Origin: DATDCV01 sp036524155
GTDB taxonomy: Bacteria > Verrucomicrobiota > Verrucomicrobiia > Limisphaerales > UBA8199
Direction: 5' to 3'
Assembly: GCA_036524155.1 (NCBI GenBank)
Contig: DATDCV010000074.1
Span: 1 to 15,262 of the forward strand
Length of the DNA stretch: 15,262 nucleotides
The position numbers and the translations under genes are program-made. Positions 7,516 to 14,919 of the stretch are shown piece after piece (position 1 is the stretch's first letter; every line of letters starts with the position of its first letter). The notes under the pieces are model-generated. The model had not been told where the DNA came from and made no database searches. It worked only from the letters and a program-made list of their open reading frames with translations.

Positions 7516-7749
7516 CTATTTTGCCTCCGGCTTGTCAGTGTTAGTGAGCGCACTCGCCGCGCCCGCATTCGTCGGGCCTGGCGGCGGCGTCGGCACAGCG
7601 GGAACGGCGGGGGCGCTGGCGGAACTGGCGGGCGCTTTCGTTGGCGCAGGCATATTTGACTGGTCCGAACCGAGCGTGGAGTCCTTCTCGCTGCACCCAG
7701 CCAGAAAGACCAGGCTAGCGACCATTGCGATTTGATGTTTCAGTTTCAT
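7516..7749 (-). CDS. Small proline/alanine-rich lipoprotein
   Basis: The product has 77 residues. MKLKHQIAMVASLVFLAGC is a textbook lipoprotein signal with lipobox LAGC and acylated Cys19; Ser at +2 does not suggest inner-membrane retention. The rest is a low-complexity Ser/Ala/Pro/Thr region without a fold signature, probably a flexible tether. The frame is open 27 nt further upstream, but the ATG at 7749 gives the proper signal peptide and follows a purine-rich GAAAG stretch. It lies between the DUF6600-type gene and the response regulator on the same strand. No function can be assigned; an envelope stress or sensing accessory is only a guess from context. Confidence 0.75.
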   Translation of the reverse strand: MKLKHQIAMVASLVFLAGCSEKDSTLGSDQSNMPAPTKAPASSASAPAVPAVPTPPPGPTNAGAASALTNTDKPEAK

Positions 7750-7792
7750 TGTTTTTCTTTCGTTTGGTTTGATCATTTGTCAGGACTTGAGA

Positions 7793-8005
7793 TTAATCCG
7801 GCGGGGGACGCCACCGGATTTCCGGCGCGAACGCCGATTCCTCGTGCCACCTAATCACCAGCAACCTCCGTCGGTTAACAGCGCTAGTCGGCGTCTTTGT
7901 CAGTGGCGCGAAGCAGTACTTCTCAGCCAACCCCAGGCTCAGCCGAAGCTCGCCGCCCCCTCCCGCACCCTGGTCCAGGCAATCCTTAGGAGTTGTCTTT
8001 GCCAT
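7793..8005 (-). CDS. Possible 70-residue small ORF overlapping the DUF6600-type gene
   Basis: An ATG at 8005 is preceded on the minus strand by GAGG with 8-nt spacing, a better ribosome binding site than several real genes here have. The frame overlaps the last 20 nt of the upstream gene, as translationally coupled genes do. Against it, the 70-residue translation is Gly/Arg-rich with no recognisable domain or hydrophobic segment, and its 3' end consists of the tandem hairpins. It may be fortuitous. Confidence 0.2.
   Translation of the reverse strand: MAKTTPKDCLDQGAGGGGELRLSLGLAEKYCFAPLTKTPTSAVNRRRLLVIRWHEESAFAPEIRWRPPPD
7796..7836 (-). other. Tandem GC-rich hairpins between the DUF6600-type gene and the small lipoprotein
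   Basis: ATCCGG (7796-7801) / CCGGAT (7814-7819) and CGGCG (7823-7827) / CGCCG (7832-7836, loop CGAA on the plus strand, UUCG in the minus transcript) sit side by side in the intercistronic gap. They could attenuate read-through or stabilise the upstream message. No T-tract follows. Confidence 0.4.
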
Positions 8006-8912
8006 GATCTTTTCCTCTATGTTGACGTTCGTTCCCGTGCCCGCTGCCTTTCGGAGCAGCGTGATTCCGGCCGTCGGGGGTTGGCCTGGTACCTGGGCCG
8101 ACAGTTTCCGAGGGGGCCACCCCGGGCGCAGGCGCGGGCCGCGCATGTTCTTTGCTTCCCACGCCGGTTTGTTCTTTGGCCGGGGCACCGTGGCCGCTGG
8201 GTGAAATCCGCTCGGGCGCTCGCGCCTGTCGCGCCGCCTCTTGAATCGCCACAACCCGCACTTTGCTTGCGGCTGTTTTATCCAGCGCCGCCAAACCGGG
8301 TCCCTCATTAACAACGACTTTTTCATGGACGCCTCCTCCGATGTTTCTGGTCTCCCGCTTAAGGTTGTTAACGGCCGTCGTTCTGTTGAGCACGTTCTCG
8401 TTGTTGACGACGACCACACCCGCCCGCAGCGGTTCCGTAAACCGCATCTTCTCGACAAACACGAACCGTGGCCCGTCGATTCTTACCCCCGGCGGCGGTA
8501 ACGGGGCCCAGCCGACATAGCCACCACCGACGCGCCAGGAAACCCAAGCCGGACCCCACTCAATCCCCGGAACCCAAACCCACGCGTACACCGGGTCGTA
8601 AACCCACGTTCCATAATGGTAACAAGCCCACCCCCACGGCTCGTCACTCGCCCAGTACCACCCGCAATCGGTCCACACCCAATGCCCGACACAATAGGGA
8701 CGCCACTCCACCGCCACCCCGGTCGGATGCCAGCAACGGCCATACGAACCCACTTCGACCCACGCCCCGTGCGCCGACAACGGCGCGTAGAAATCCGCCG
8801 CCGCACGAATCGTCACCGAACCTGACACCTCAAGATCGGCGCGAGCGGTCCAGGCACTAAGGCCGAGCCCGCACACCAACCCTACTACTGCGGTTTTTGC
8901 CATGATGTTCAT
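7986..8912 (-). CDS. Secreted DUF6600-type aromatic-rich protein
   Basis: The product has 308 residues. The signal peptide runs to about residue 25 (cleavage after TARA). Residues 40-140 are very rich in Trp, Tyr and Gly, with repeated variants of the pattern in FYAPLSAHGAWVEVGSYGRC, GHWVW, WASDEPWGWACYHYGTW and YVGWAPLPPPG, the hallmark of DUF6600-type proteins. The C-terminal 80 residues are low-complexity His/Pro/Gly/Lys and probably disordered. Function is unknown; such proteins are exported and probably act in the envelope. Two starts are possible (ATG 8912 and ATG 8903); an AGAGG element lies 2 nt before the first and 11 nt before the second, so the choice is open. It is the first gene of a same-strand run ending in the two-component pair. 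Confidence 0.85.
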   Translation of the reverse strand: MNIMAKTAVVGLVCGLGLSAWTARADLEVSGSVTIRAAADFYAPLSAHGAWVEVGSYGRCWHPTGVAVEWRPYCVGHWVWTDCGWYWASDEPWGWACYHYGTWVYDPVYAWVWVPGIEWGPAWVSWRVGGGYVGWAPLPPPGVRIDGPRFVFVEKMRFTEPLRAGVVVVNNENVLNRTTAVNNLKRETRNIGGGVHEKVVVNEGPGLAALDKTAASKVRVVAIQEAARQARAPERISPSGHGAPAKEQTGVGSKEHARPAPAPGVAPSETVGPGTRPTPDGRNHAAPKGSGHGNERQHRGKDHGKDNS

Positions 8913-8943
8913 AACCTCTACATTCTAGATCTGAGTTCGGCTT

Positions 8944-8959
8944 AGCTTAAACAGGGCCA
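8944..8959 (-). promoter_or_regulatory. Candidate sigma-54 (-24/-12) promoter
   Basis: The minus strand reads TGGCCCTGTTTAAGCT, with the essential GG and GC dinucleotides exactly 10 nt apart, close to the consensus TGGCAC-N5-TTGCW but weak in the -12 element. It lies 31 nt upstream of the ATG at 8912, giving a leader of roughly 20 nt. An NtrC-type activator is encoded downstream in the same run of genes. The match is partial and could be chance. Confidence 0.3.
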
Positions 8960-9080
8960 GCAGAAGAAGATGATGTTGCCAGCGGTGTCTACCGATCCGC
9001 GCCTTCACAACAATTCCCGCCGCGGAGCGTGGACCAAAGTCAGCGGCAACATTCGAAGGGACCTGCACCTCAAGGCCTTC

Positions 9081-9114
9081 CCCGATTCGGGATTCCCGCG
9101 GACTGAAATCCGCG
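9081..9114. repeat. Two adjacent palindromes, dispersed-repeat-like
   Basis: CCCGA-T-TCGGG (9081-9091) is followed at once by CGCGGA (9097-9102) / TCCGCG (9109-9114) with a 6-nt CTGAAA loop. The second unit, a GCGGACTGAAATCCGC core, is one I recall seeing repeatedly between genes in verrucomicrobial genomes. Pairing is visible in the sequence; genome-wide dispersal is inferred. Confidence 0.45.
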
Positions 9115-9390
9115 CTCCGGCAATGGCGCTTTCTGAACTGTCCGCCGGGCCGTAGCCCCGGAAAATCCGACGAAACGGTAACCCAAGGGAGGTTGCATTC
9201 TGCAAGATGTGGCATGAGACCCATTGCAGCTTGCCAGTGTGGCCGCCGGCTGCTTTCGAAAGACAACGGGCAATCAGTGATGGCAGAGGGTTCGTGGGCC
9301 CAGCCTGCGGGTTAGGTAGAGGCTATGCTTCGGGCTCACCCAGGCCGAGTGACGAAACAACGCCTGAACGCCGCCACCGCGGTCAGTCGA

Positions 9391-10098
9391 TCAGCTATAA
9401 AAGTATCCGAGCTCGCGCAGCGAGACGAAGTCCCTGGGGCGGTCAGGGGTTGATTTGCCGATGATAACGTGGTCCAGCACCTCGATCTTCAGCAATTGCC
9501 CGGCGCGGATCAGGTCCCGCGTCACTTTGATGTCCGCCTCCGAAGGCGTCGGATCGCCGCTCGGGTGGTTGTGCACCAGCACGATGGCTGCGGCATTGGC
9601 AGTTATGGCGGGTTTGAAGACTTCTCGCGGGTGAACCAGGATCGAGTCGAGAATGCCATCCGATATCTTCTCCCAGCGAACGAGCCGGCGGCGGGTGTTC
9701 ACGAGCACCACACAGAAAGTCTCCACATCCATCAGACGCATCTCTTCGCGCATCGTATTGGCGACGCCCTCAGGGGTGTCGAGCAGGGGCGCTTCGCGGT
9801 TGACTTCTGCCGCCATTTTCCGCGCCAGCGCGAAGCCGGCAGCCAGAGTGACGGCTTTGTCACTGCCGATGCCTTTAACTTGCTGAAGATCCTCAAGCGA
9901 CGCATGAGCCAGCGCCTGCAGTGAACCGAACTTCTGCACAAGCTGTTTGCCGATCTCCACCGCGTTGACACCTTTGAGCCCGGTGCGCAGGAGGATCGCG
10001 ATCAGTTCAGCGTGGCTGAGCGCATCAGGCCCCTTGGCAATGAGACGTTCCCGCGGACGCTCGCTGGCAGGTTGATCTTTGAGGCGTAACCCCGTCAT
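9391..10098 (-). CDS. radC: RadC-family JAB/MPN metalloprotein
   Basis: The protein has 235 residues, the normal family length. The N-terminal part carries a helix-hairpin-helix-like stretch (QVKGIGSDKAVTLAA, 73-87). The C-terminal JAB/MPN domain has the metal-binding signature HNHPSGDPTPSEAD, with His176, His178 and Asp189 as ligands, and the preceding HPREVFKPAI segment. The fold suggests a zinc-dependent hydrolase, yet the biological role of RadC proteins remains unclear; the old link to radiation repair has been withdrawn. The gene follows ccsA by 138 bp on the same strand and may share its transcript. There are no mobile-element signs around it, so it looks like the chromosomal copy. The ATG at 10098 lacks a strong ribosome binding site. 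Confidence 0.95.
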   Translation of the reverse strand: MTGLRLKDQPASERPRERLIAKGPDALSHAELIAILLRTGLKGVNAVEIGKQLVQKFGSLQALAHASLEDLQQVKGIGSDKAVTLAAGFALARKMAAEVNREAPLLDTPEGVANTMREEMRLMDVETFCVVLVNTRRRLVRWEKISDGILDSILVHPREVFKPAITANAAAIVLVHNHPSGDPTPSEADIKVTRDLIRAGQLLKIEVLDHVIIGKSTPDRPRDFVSLRELGYFYS

Positions 10099-10107
10099 GG
10101 GGGGAGC

Positions 10108-10145
10108 CTAAAGTTCGCCGCCTAAAGTTCAAAGTGCAAAGTTCG
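10108..10145. repeat. Three phased copies of an AAAGTTC-containing unit
   Basis: CTAAAGTTC (10108), CTAAAGTTC (10122) and GCAAAGTTC (10136/7) recur at a spacing of 14 nt just upstream of the radC ATG. They could be a short tandem repeat or phased protein-binding boxes. Confidence 0.45.
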
Positions 10146-10177
10146 CTCGGAACCGTGCGCAAGAACCCTGACCGCTC

Positions 10178-10236
10178 GCGGGTCTGCCGCTCGACTGAGA
10201 AACAAGAAGATAATGAGGCAGACCTGCGGGTCTACC
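10178..10236 (-). promoter_or_regulatory. Alternative hairpin arms after ccsA (terminator/attenuator-like)
   Basis: GGCAGACC (10217-10224) can pair either with GGTCTGCC (10181-10188, 8 bp, long loop) or, through AGACC, with GGTCT (10229-10233, 5 bp, TGCG loop). The two competing arms are near-identical 11-mers, GCGGGTCTGCC and GCGGGTCTACC. The structure starts immediately after the ccsA stop codon, in the gap before radC. No T-tract follows. Mutually exclusive pairing is visible; a regulatory role is inferred. Confidence 0.35.
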
Positions 10237-12240
10237 TTACGGAGCAGCGGGTTGCGGCACGCGTGCGCCACCGTTGGTGCCGGAGGGAGGAACAGTGCGG
10301 GTGCGGAAGCTGCGCCAGAGGTTCAACGGTAGCAGACCGACTCCGATCACCGCTAATTGAGAGGCGGTGAAGATCATCAACCACTTGAACGCTGCGTCCA
10401 TGAACCCGTACGAATGAAGGCCAATGCCGAGCATGTTCACTCCGAACCAGGAAAAGCTAGTGACGATATTTCCGAACACTGCGAGGTTCATGATGCCGCG
10501 GTCGCGGACCAGACCTCCCCAGCGGGCATGGAGGATAATCGCGTTCCACAGCACAATCAGCAGGGCTCCGTTTTCCTTCGGATCCCAGCCCCAAAAACGG
10601 CCCCAGGATTGGTCGGCCCAAATCCCGCCCAGCACCGTGCCGACAAAGCTGAACAAAGTTGCGAAACAAACAACCCCGTACACCATTCTGGAGAGGGCTT
10701 TCCCAAACTCCACCGGCGCGACCGAAGGCGCGGCTGCTGCCGGACGCAGTTTCTGAGACAACAGCGGACTGAATACTCCCAGAAAGATGTAAAGGATGGC
10801 CAGCAACCCGGCAAAGAAGGTGGCCGCATACCCGAGCGTGATGACCACGACGTGGGTCGCCAGCCAGAAATTAGTGTCGAGCACCGCTCGCAGCATCTCC
10901 ATGGTGTCCCCCCCCACCGCAAGGTTATGCGCGATGAGCAGAGTGACAAAACCCGCGATCGAGGCCACAAGGCTGCCCAAGCCAACCCGATAAATGCGCT
11001 CGATGATGATCCCCGTCACCATCGTTCCCCAACCAATGAATATCGCGGAGGAATACAGGTTCGTGACGGGCGGCCGTCCTTCGAGCACCATGCGAAAAAC
11101 AAGGCCGAACGTATGTACAATGCCGGCGAGTATCACCAGGTAAAAGGCGGACCGACGCAGCGATTCGGACAGGCTCGGCCCGATGGTGAAGGTGAGAATG
11201 GCGCCGCAGGCCAGCACCAACGCGAAAATGTAAATGATGGTGGCGTGCAGGAAGGCTTTGACGTCGTTGAAGTAGAACTCGGCCCGGCCCTTGCGGATCT
11301 CCTTGTCAAAGCGCGGAGCGAGCCACTCCCGATATTGTGCCACCGCCTGGTTGAACTCGCCCGGTTTCTGCTGCCGATACGCCGTCGCCATCGCGGCGTA
11401 GCTGCCGCTGGCGGGAGGAATTGTGCCCGTCCGGATCGACTCCAGCAGAGCCGCGCCCGCATTTTGCCACTGCCCGCCCGACGCGCCCGGCGCCACCGGG
11501 GGAATAATCAACGGGTAGCCAAATTTGGCCATGGTTTGAAACTCCTTGACCGGCCGCGCGATTTTCCGGATGGCGGCGGTGTTTTGGTTCGTCCCCTGGT
11601 CGCCGGCCTGGGCGACGGCTTGCGCCGCCCCAAGGTTGTCCTTGAAAATCGCGACCTCCCGTTGGAAATTGTCGATGCCCTCAGGCTGCAGAGTCACCTT
11701 AAGTCGTTGGTAAAGGCTCAACGCGTTGGCCAGTTTGAGCACTTGTTTCTGAAATGTGCTTTGCTGCTCGGATTTGAACTCGCTGGCCTTTTCTGCCTGA
11801 GCTGATATGACCTCGAGCACCGGTTTCAGCTCGTTAAACGTGTAATAACGCAACCCGGATTTCTCGACGCCTTTGTCCTGTAACTTGAGTTCGCCCAGCA
11901 ATTCCGAGTGGTGGATGAGGAAGGCGGGCCTGGTGTCGGCGGTTTCCGGGCGGGTCATCACCTCGAGCAGCCACTCGGTCGCTTTAAGCTTTTTCGGATG
12001 ATGCCAGAACTTCCACGAGGGAACTTGCTCGAGCGGCAAATCCCCGGTGCTGCGGATTTGCAGCAGGCTGTTCCTGGCGACGGAATCGAACGGCTGGATG
12101 CGCCCGTTGAGCAGCACGGGCAGCCGGGCGAATTCGCGGACGTGGTACTCCTTATCTTTTTTCGGCGCCATGACCGCGATAATCTCGGCGGCAAAGAGCG
12201 CGACGAAACACCAGGGGAGCAGTTTCCAAAACCATTTCAT
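10237..12240 (-). CDS. ccsA: Cytochrome c biogenesis protein CcsA with a long N-terminal extension
   Basis: The protein has 667 residues, about twice a classical CcsA. A first membrane helix (about 5-25) is followed by a roughly 300-residue extracytoplasmic domain that opens with LPVLLNGRIQPFDSVARNSL (40-59), a segment also seen in long CcsA proteins of Bacteroidetes type. The CcsA core spans about 330-645 and has the tryptophan-rich heme-handling signature (GGIWADQSWGRFWGWDPKEN, 538-557) plus candidate heme-ligand histidines His376 (VHTFGL), His463 (THVVV), His571 and His609 (GLHSYGF). With ResB it forms the System II synthase that exports heme and attaches it to CXXCH apocytochromes. The ATG at 12240 has an excellent AAGGAGG (12246-12252, 5-nt spacing), and its ATGA overlaps the resB stop by 4 nt. 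The C-terminal 25 residues are Pro/Gly-rich. Confidence 0.95.
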   Translation of the reverse strand: MKWFWKLLPWCFVALFAAEIIAVMAPKKDKEYHVREFARLPVLLNGRIQPFDSVARNSLLQIRSTGDLPLEQVPSWKFWHHPKKLKATEWLLEVMTRPETADTRPAFLIHHSELLGELKLQDKGVEKSGLRYYTFNELKPVLEVISAQAEKASEFKSEQQSTFQKQVLKLANALSLYQRLKVTLQPEGIDNFQREVAIFKDNLGAAQAVAQAGDQGTNQNTAAIRKIARPVKEFQTMAKFGYPLIIPPVAPGASGGQWQNAGAALLESIRTGTIPPASGSYAAMATAYRQQKPGEFNQAVAQYREWLAPRFDKEIRKGRAEFYFNDVKAFLHATIIYIFALVLACGAILTFTIGPSLSESLRRSAFYLVILAGIVHTFGLVFRMVLEGRPPVTNLYSSAIFIGWGTMVTGIIIERIYRVGLGSLVASIAGFVTLLIAHNLAVGGDTMEMLRAVLDTNFWLATHVVVITLGYAATFFAGLLAILYIFLGVFSPLLSQKLRPAAAAPSVAPVEFGKALSRMVYGVVCFATLFSFVGTVLGGIWADQSWGRFWGWDPKENGALLIVLWNAIILHARWGGLVRDRGIMNLAVFGNIVTSFSWFGVNMLGIGLHSYGFMDAAFKWLMIFTASQLAVIGVGLLPLNLWRSFRTRTVPPSGTNGGARVPQPAAP

Positions 12241-13523
12241 GCGGTCCTCCTTTTGAAGGTGAAGCCGAGGAGATGCATCGCAAAATGAACAACCAGCCCC
12301 AGGCCAACCAGTACACAAGAGAAGTAGGGAGTCAGCCAACTCGGGTTGTGCACCACCTGGAGGATAGTGCCTTTGTTGTCCCGGTCAAAGCTGGACTGGT
12401 AATAGGTTTCACCCGCGTAACGCAAAGGATTATTCATGTAGATTAGCACCTCGCGGCTTTCCCCTGAATCCGGCCGCTGCAACAGCACCCGGCTGGAAAA
12501 ATTCTTTGGAATGTCGGTGCCGGGGTAAACATCGTGCCGGAACTCCCGAAGCTGAAGGCTGTAGGGCTTGTAGTAGCGGCGCGGACGCATCACGACTTGA
12601 TAGGACCGATTGTCGACCGTAAACCCCTGGGGCCCGTCGATATATTCGGAAACCAGCCAGGTCCCGAGCGACCCTTTCGGAGTGACGATGCCGATAATCG
12701 CGCTGGGCACATCGCGTCGGTCCATTTCGGTCGTGTGCGGCAGCTCGCGAACCTCCGCACGCAGGCCAATTCCTTGCGTCGACGGCGGCGGTGAGGACGT
12801 GTTGGCCGACCGATCCTGCACCTCCGAATTGAGGAAGAACTTTTTGATTTCCACAACGAATGGAAGCTCCCGGTGATGAATTTCTTTGCGCCGCATCAGG
12901 ATCGACTGTGGAATCGCCACCACCTTGTCCATCTCCGGCTCGGTGGTATCGATCACTGCCAGCTCCGCCTGGCGGTCCGCTTCCGAATAGTTCTTGGTCT
13001 CGCCTTCGCGCAGGTGGAGCCCGCTCTCACGCGAAAGGAGGTCGGTGCCCAACTGGCCCAACAAGAGCAGGATCAGGCCTAAATGCACCATCCAGATGCC
13101 AGCCTTGTCGCTCGCGAATCTGAACCGCCGAAAATGCGAGGCCACCAGATTGATGACCAACACCCCCCCCACCAAATAACCCCCGGGGAACACAGGGATC
13201 TTCCATCCTGCCCCTTTGGGGCCCCAAAAGATCAGGAAGCTTCGGAAGAACTCGTTTTGCGCGCGGTACAGACCCAAATCCACCTGGGCGAGGGTGCCCC
13301 AGAACACCAGCACTAAGCCCAGAACCAGGCAAACCACGGTCAGCTTAAGCGAAGTGAAGAAGTTAATCAGGTGCGTCAGCGCCGAATCGAGCATCGCTTC
13401 ACGGGGCGGAGAGCTGCCCATCCGCCCAGCGTCCGACGGAGTTGGCGGGGACGGCTTTTGCCTGCTGACTTTGACAGGCGCGGGACCCCGGCCTTTGGCT
13501 TGGATGGTGCTCGGCGTTTTCAT
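12237..13523 (-). CDS. resB: ResB/Ccs1-like cytochrome c biogenesis protein
   Basis: The protein has 428 residues. A Pro/basic cytoplasmic leader (1-45) precedes four membrane helices, at about 56-80, 112-130, 141-163 and 397-420, with a large periplasmic domain between the third and fourth, the ResB/Ccs1 topology. His147 (MVHLGL) in the third helix and His413 (VVHFAMH) in the last are candidate heme ligands. Conserved-looking features include the short loop around WGPKGAGW and the pre-helix segment MNNPLRYAGETYYQSSFD. It partners CcsA in System II. The frame stays open upstream, but the ATG at 13523 shares one base with the upstream stop (TGATG), which supports translational coupling. Starts at Met35 or Met44 cannot be excluded. 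Confidence 0.93.
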   Translation of the reverse strand: MKTPSTIQAKGRGPAPVKVSRQKPSPPTPSDAGRMGSSPPREAMLDSALTHLINFFTSLKLTVVCLVLGLVLVFWGTLAQVDLGLYRAQNEFFRSFLIFWGPKGAGWKIPVFPGGYLVGGVLVINLVASHFRRFRFASDKAGIWMVHLGLILLLLGQLGTDLLSRESGLHLREGETKNYSEADRQAELAVIDTTEPEMDKVVAIPQSILMRRKEIHHRELPFVVEIKKFFLNSEVQDRSANTSSPPPSTQGIGLRAEVRELPHTTEMDRRDVPSAIIGIVTPKGSLGTWLVSEYIDGPQGFTVDNRSYQVVMRPRRYYKPYSLQLREFRHDVYPGTDIPKNFSSRVLLQRPDSGESREVLIYMNNPLRYAGETYYQSSFDRDNKGTILQVVHNPSWLTPYFSCVLVGLGLVVHFAMHLLGFTFKRRTA

Positions 13524-14683
13524 CAGCTCGATTTGGCGCTCTGCACGAATTTCAGGAAACCGTCCTTTTCGCCCGCCACCAACTGCTCGCTGCCCATGAG
13601 TTTGTAAAACCAGGTCTGGCTTTGCTGCGGTATGATCACGCCGACGAGCCGCACTTTCTGGCCCGTCCGCGCATCCTTGCCGCTCAGGTCGACGCAAACT
13701 GCCTTGCCGGCCGCGGTGTCAAGGGGAGTCAAGAGCTTGTGGATCTCAGGCTCCGCCAACTCACCCAGGCCGAGCTGCCCGCGCCAGCGGTTGACGTTCA
13801 TGGCCACCCCTCCGCCTTCGCCGGCCGACATGCTGACGTTAACGTCAGCCCGCGCGTTGTCGTTTCCGGTGACGATGAATTTGGCGACCAGGAAACCGCC
13901 CGCATTGGCTTCCTTCCAATTGGCGGGGACCTGCCAAACCGGTTTAGTTTGCTGAGAGGAAGGGCCGGTGCCGGCGCCCATTGCAGCGCCATCGCCAATG
14001 GGCGGGTGAGACGGAGGCAGCCCTTGCGGAGCCGCGGCTTCGGCGCGCGCCATGGGGGGCGAGCCAGCCTCAAATGTCAACGACTTCAGGAAACTCACGA
14101 ACGCCGGCTTCTGCTGTTTGACGAGTTCATCATCGCCCGACATTTTGAAGAACCAGGCGACTCCTTCGCGCCTCAGGATCGCAGCCAGAATCCTCGTTTT
14201 GTCACCGGAACCCGGATTCTCTCCGCCCTGGTCGAACAACTGGCCTGGGAGCCCCGCGATTTCAACTGACTCCGCCAACTTCGGGAGTTCCTCCTCCTTA
14301 ACCGCCTCGAGACCCACCGACGAGCGCCAGCGATTGACAGTTTCCAGGTCCCGGCCCATAAGCCCAGGCAGAGGCACTACTCCCACGTCTGCTTGCTTGC
14401 CGTTTGCCACCACACGAAAAGCAGCCGCTCGCATCTCGCCCGGCGGCGCCTCCTCCCACCCTGGCGGAAGGGAATACTTGAGGCGTGGCAGGCTCGCTGA
14501 CGCCGGCGCTCCAGCCTCGGGATGGCCTGGCGGCATGCCCGCCTGGGGCTGCTGCGCCCGCTCTTTGGCCACCCGATACACCTGAATATCGTTCCGGCCG
14601 CATCCCGCAAGGATCACCAGGCTAAGCAGCGTGACCCACGTTCCCAGCGACGAGTGTCTGACGTTTAAGGGCAAAAAAGCCAC
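13523..14683 (-). CDS. Lipoprotein with a duplicated domain, first gene of the ccs operon
   Basis: The product has 386 residues. The signal ends in lipobox LAGC with acylated Cys28. Two homologous domains follow, at about 68-205 and 248-382, separated by a Pro/Ala/Gly-rich linker. Both carry VNRWR with a following GL (116-125 and 297-306) and the pair WFFKMSGDDELV / WFYKLMGSEQLV (177-188 and 358-369). There is no CXXCH, so it is not a cytochrome. The start is GTG at 14683, backed by AAGGA (14690-14694) with 6-nt spacing. Its stop overlaps the resB start by one base, so it is made in step with the heme-export machine and probably works near it at the membrane surface. I do not know a named family for the domain. 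Confidence 0.85.
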   Translation of the reverse strand: MAFLPLNVRHSSLGTWVTLLSLVILAGCGRNDIQVYRVAKERAQQPQAGMPPGHPEAGAPASASLPRLKYSLPPGWEEAPPGEMRAAAFRVVANGKQADVGVVPLPGLMGRDLETVNRWRSSVGLEAVKEEELPKLAESVEIAGLPGQLFDQGGENPGSGDKTRILAAILRREGVAWFFKMSGDDELVKQQKPAFVSFLKSLTFEAGSPPMARAEAAAPQGLPPSHPPIGDGAAMGAGTGPSSQQTKPVWQVPANWKEANAGGFLVAKFIVTGNDNARADVNVSMSAGEGGGVAMNVNRWRGQLGLGELAEPEIHKLLTPLDTAAGKAVCVDLSGKDARTGQKVRLVGVIIPQQSQTWFYKLMGSEQLVAGEKDGFLKFVQSAKSS

Positions 14684-14906
14684 CTTGCTTCCTTACATGA
14701 ATCCAGTTGAAAGCGCAAGCCATTGTTAGGCAGACGACAAAAAATGGAGAGCCCAGCCCCAATCGGTCAAGCGGTTCTTGACAGAGAAACTATGAAGACC
14801 GATTTAGCTGGAGCGCGGGTCTGATGGATGGCAAATGTGGGATTGGCTGTATGCGATTTGAGAATTACGGAGTGGAGGCAGGGTGGGACGTGGGTTGGTT
14901 TGGGAC

Positions 14907-14912
14907 AGGAGG
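14907..14912 (+). promoter_or_regulatory. Strong ribosome binding site that decides the TTG start
   Basis: A full AGGAGG lies 7 nt upstream of the TTG at 14920. The in-frame ATGs at 14824 and 14851 have no comparable site and would put 23-32 polar residues ahead of the signal peptide, so TTG is preferred. Confidence 0.75.
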
Positions 14913-14919
14913 TGTTCAG

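Larger units (their letters stand above)
8913..9390. other. Noncoding region between radC and the DUF6600-type gene
   Basis: About 480 bp without a supported gene. Short open frames on both strands give Pro/Arg/Ser-rich translations with no domain. It contains the candidate sigma-54 promoter near 8950, a compact pair of palindromes at 9081-9114 and a GC-rich stretch at 9290-9350 with GGGCCC and several short complementary segments, for which I can build no confident structure. Confidence 0.5.

Noticed and set aside
6465..7544. 359-codon open frame on the plus strand
   Set aside because: It is antisense to the NtrC-type regulator and has no recognisable domain.
8925..9266. 113-codon open frame on the minus strand
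   Set aside because: It covers the palindrome pair and the candidate promoter and shows no domain.
10357..11805. 482-codon open frame on the plus strand
   Set aside because: It is antisense to ccsA; the translation is low-complexity and charged.
14778..14806. Perfect TTGACA as a -35 box for the NHL-repeat gene
   Set aside because: No acceptable -10 hexamer occurs at 16-19 nt spacing (the best is GATTTA), so no promoter is called.
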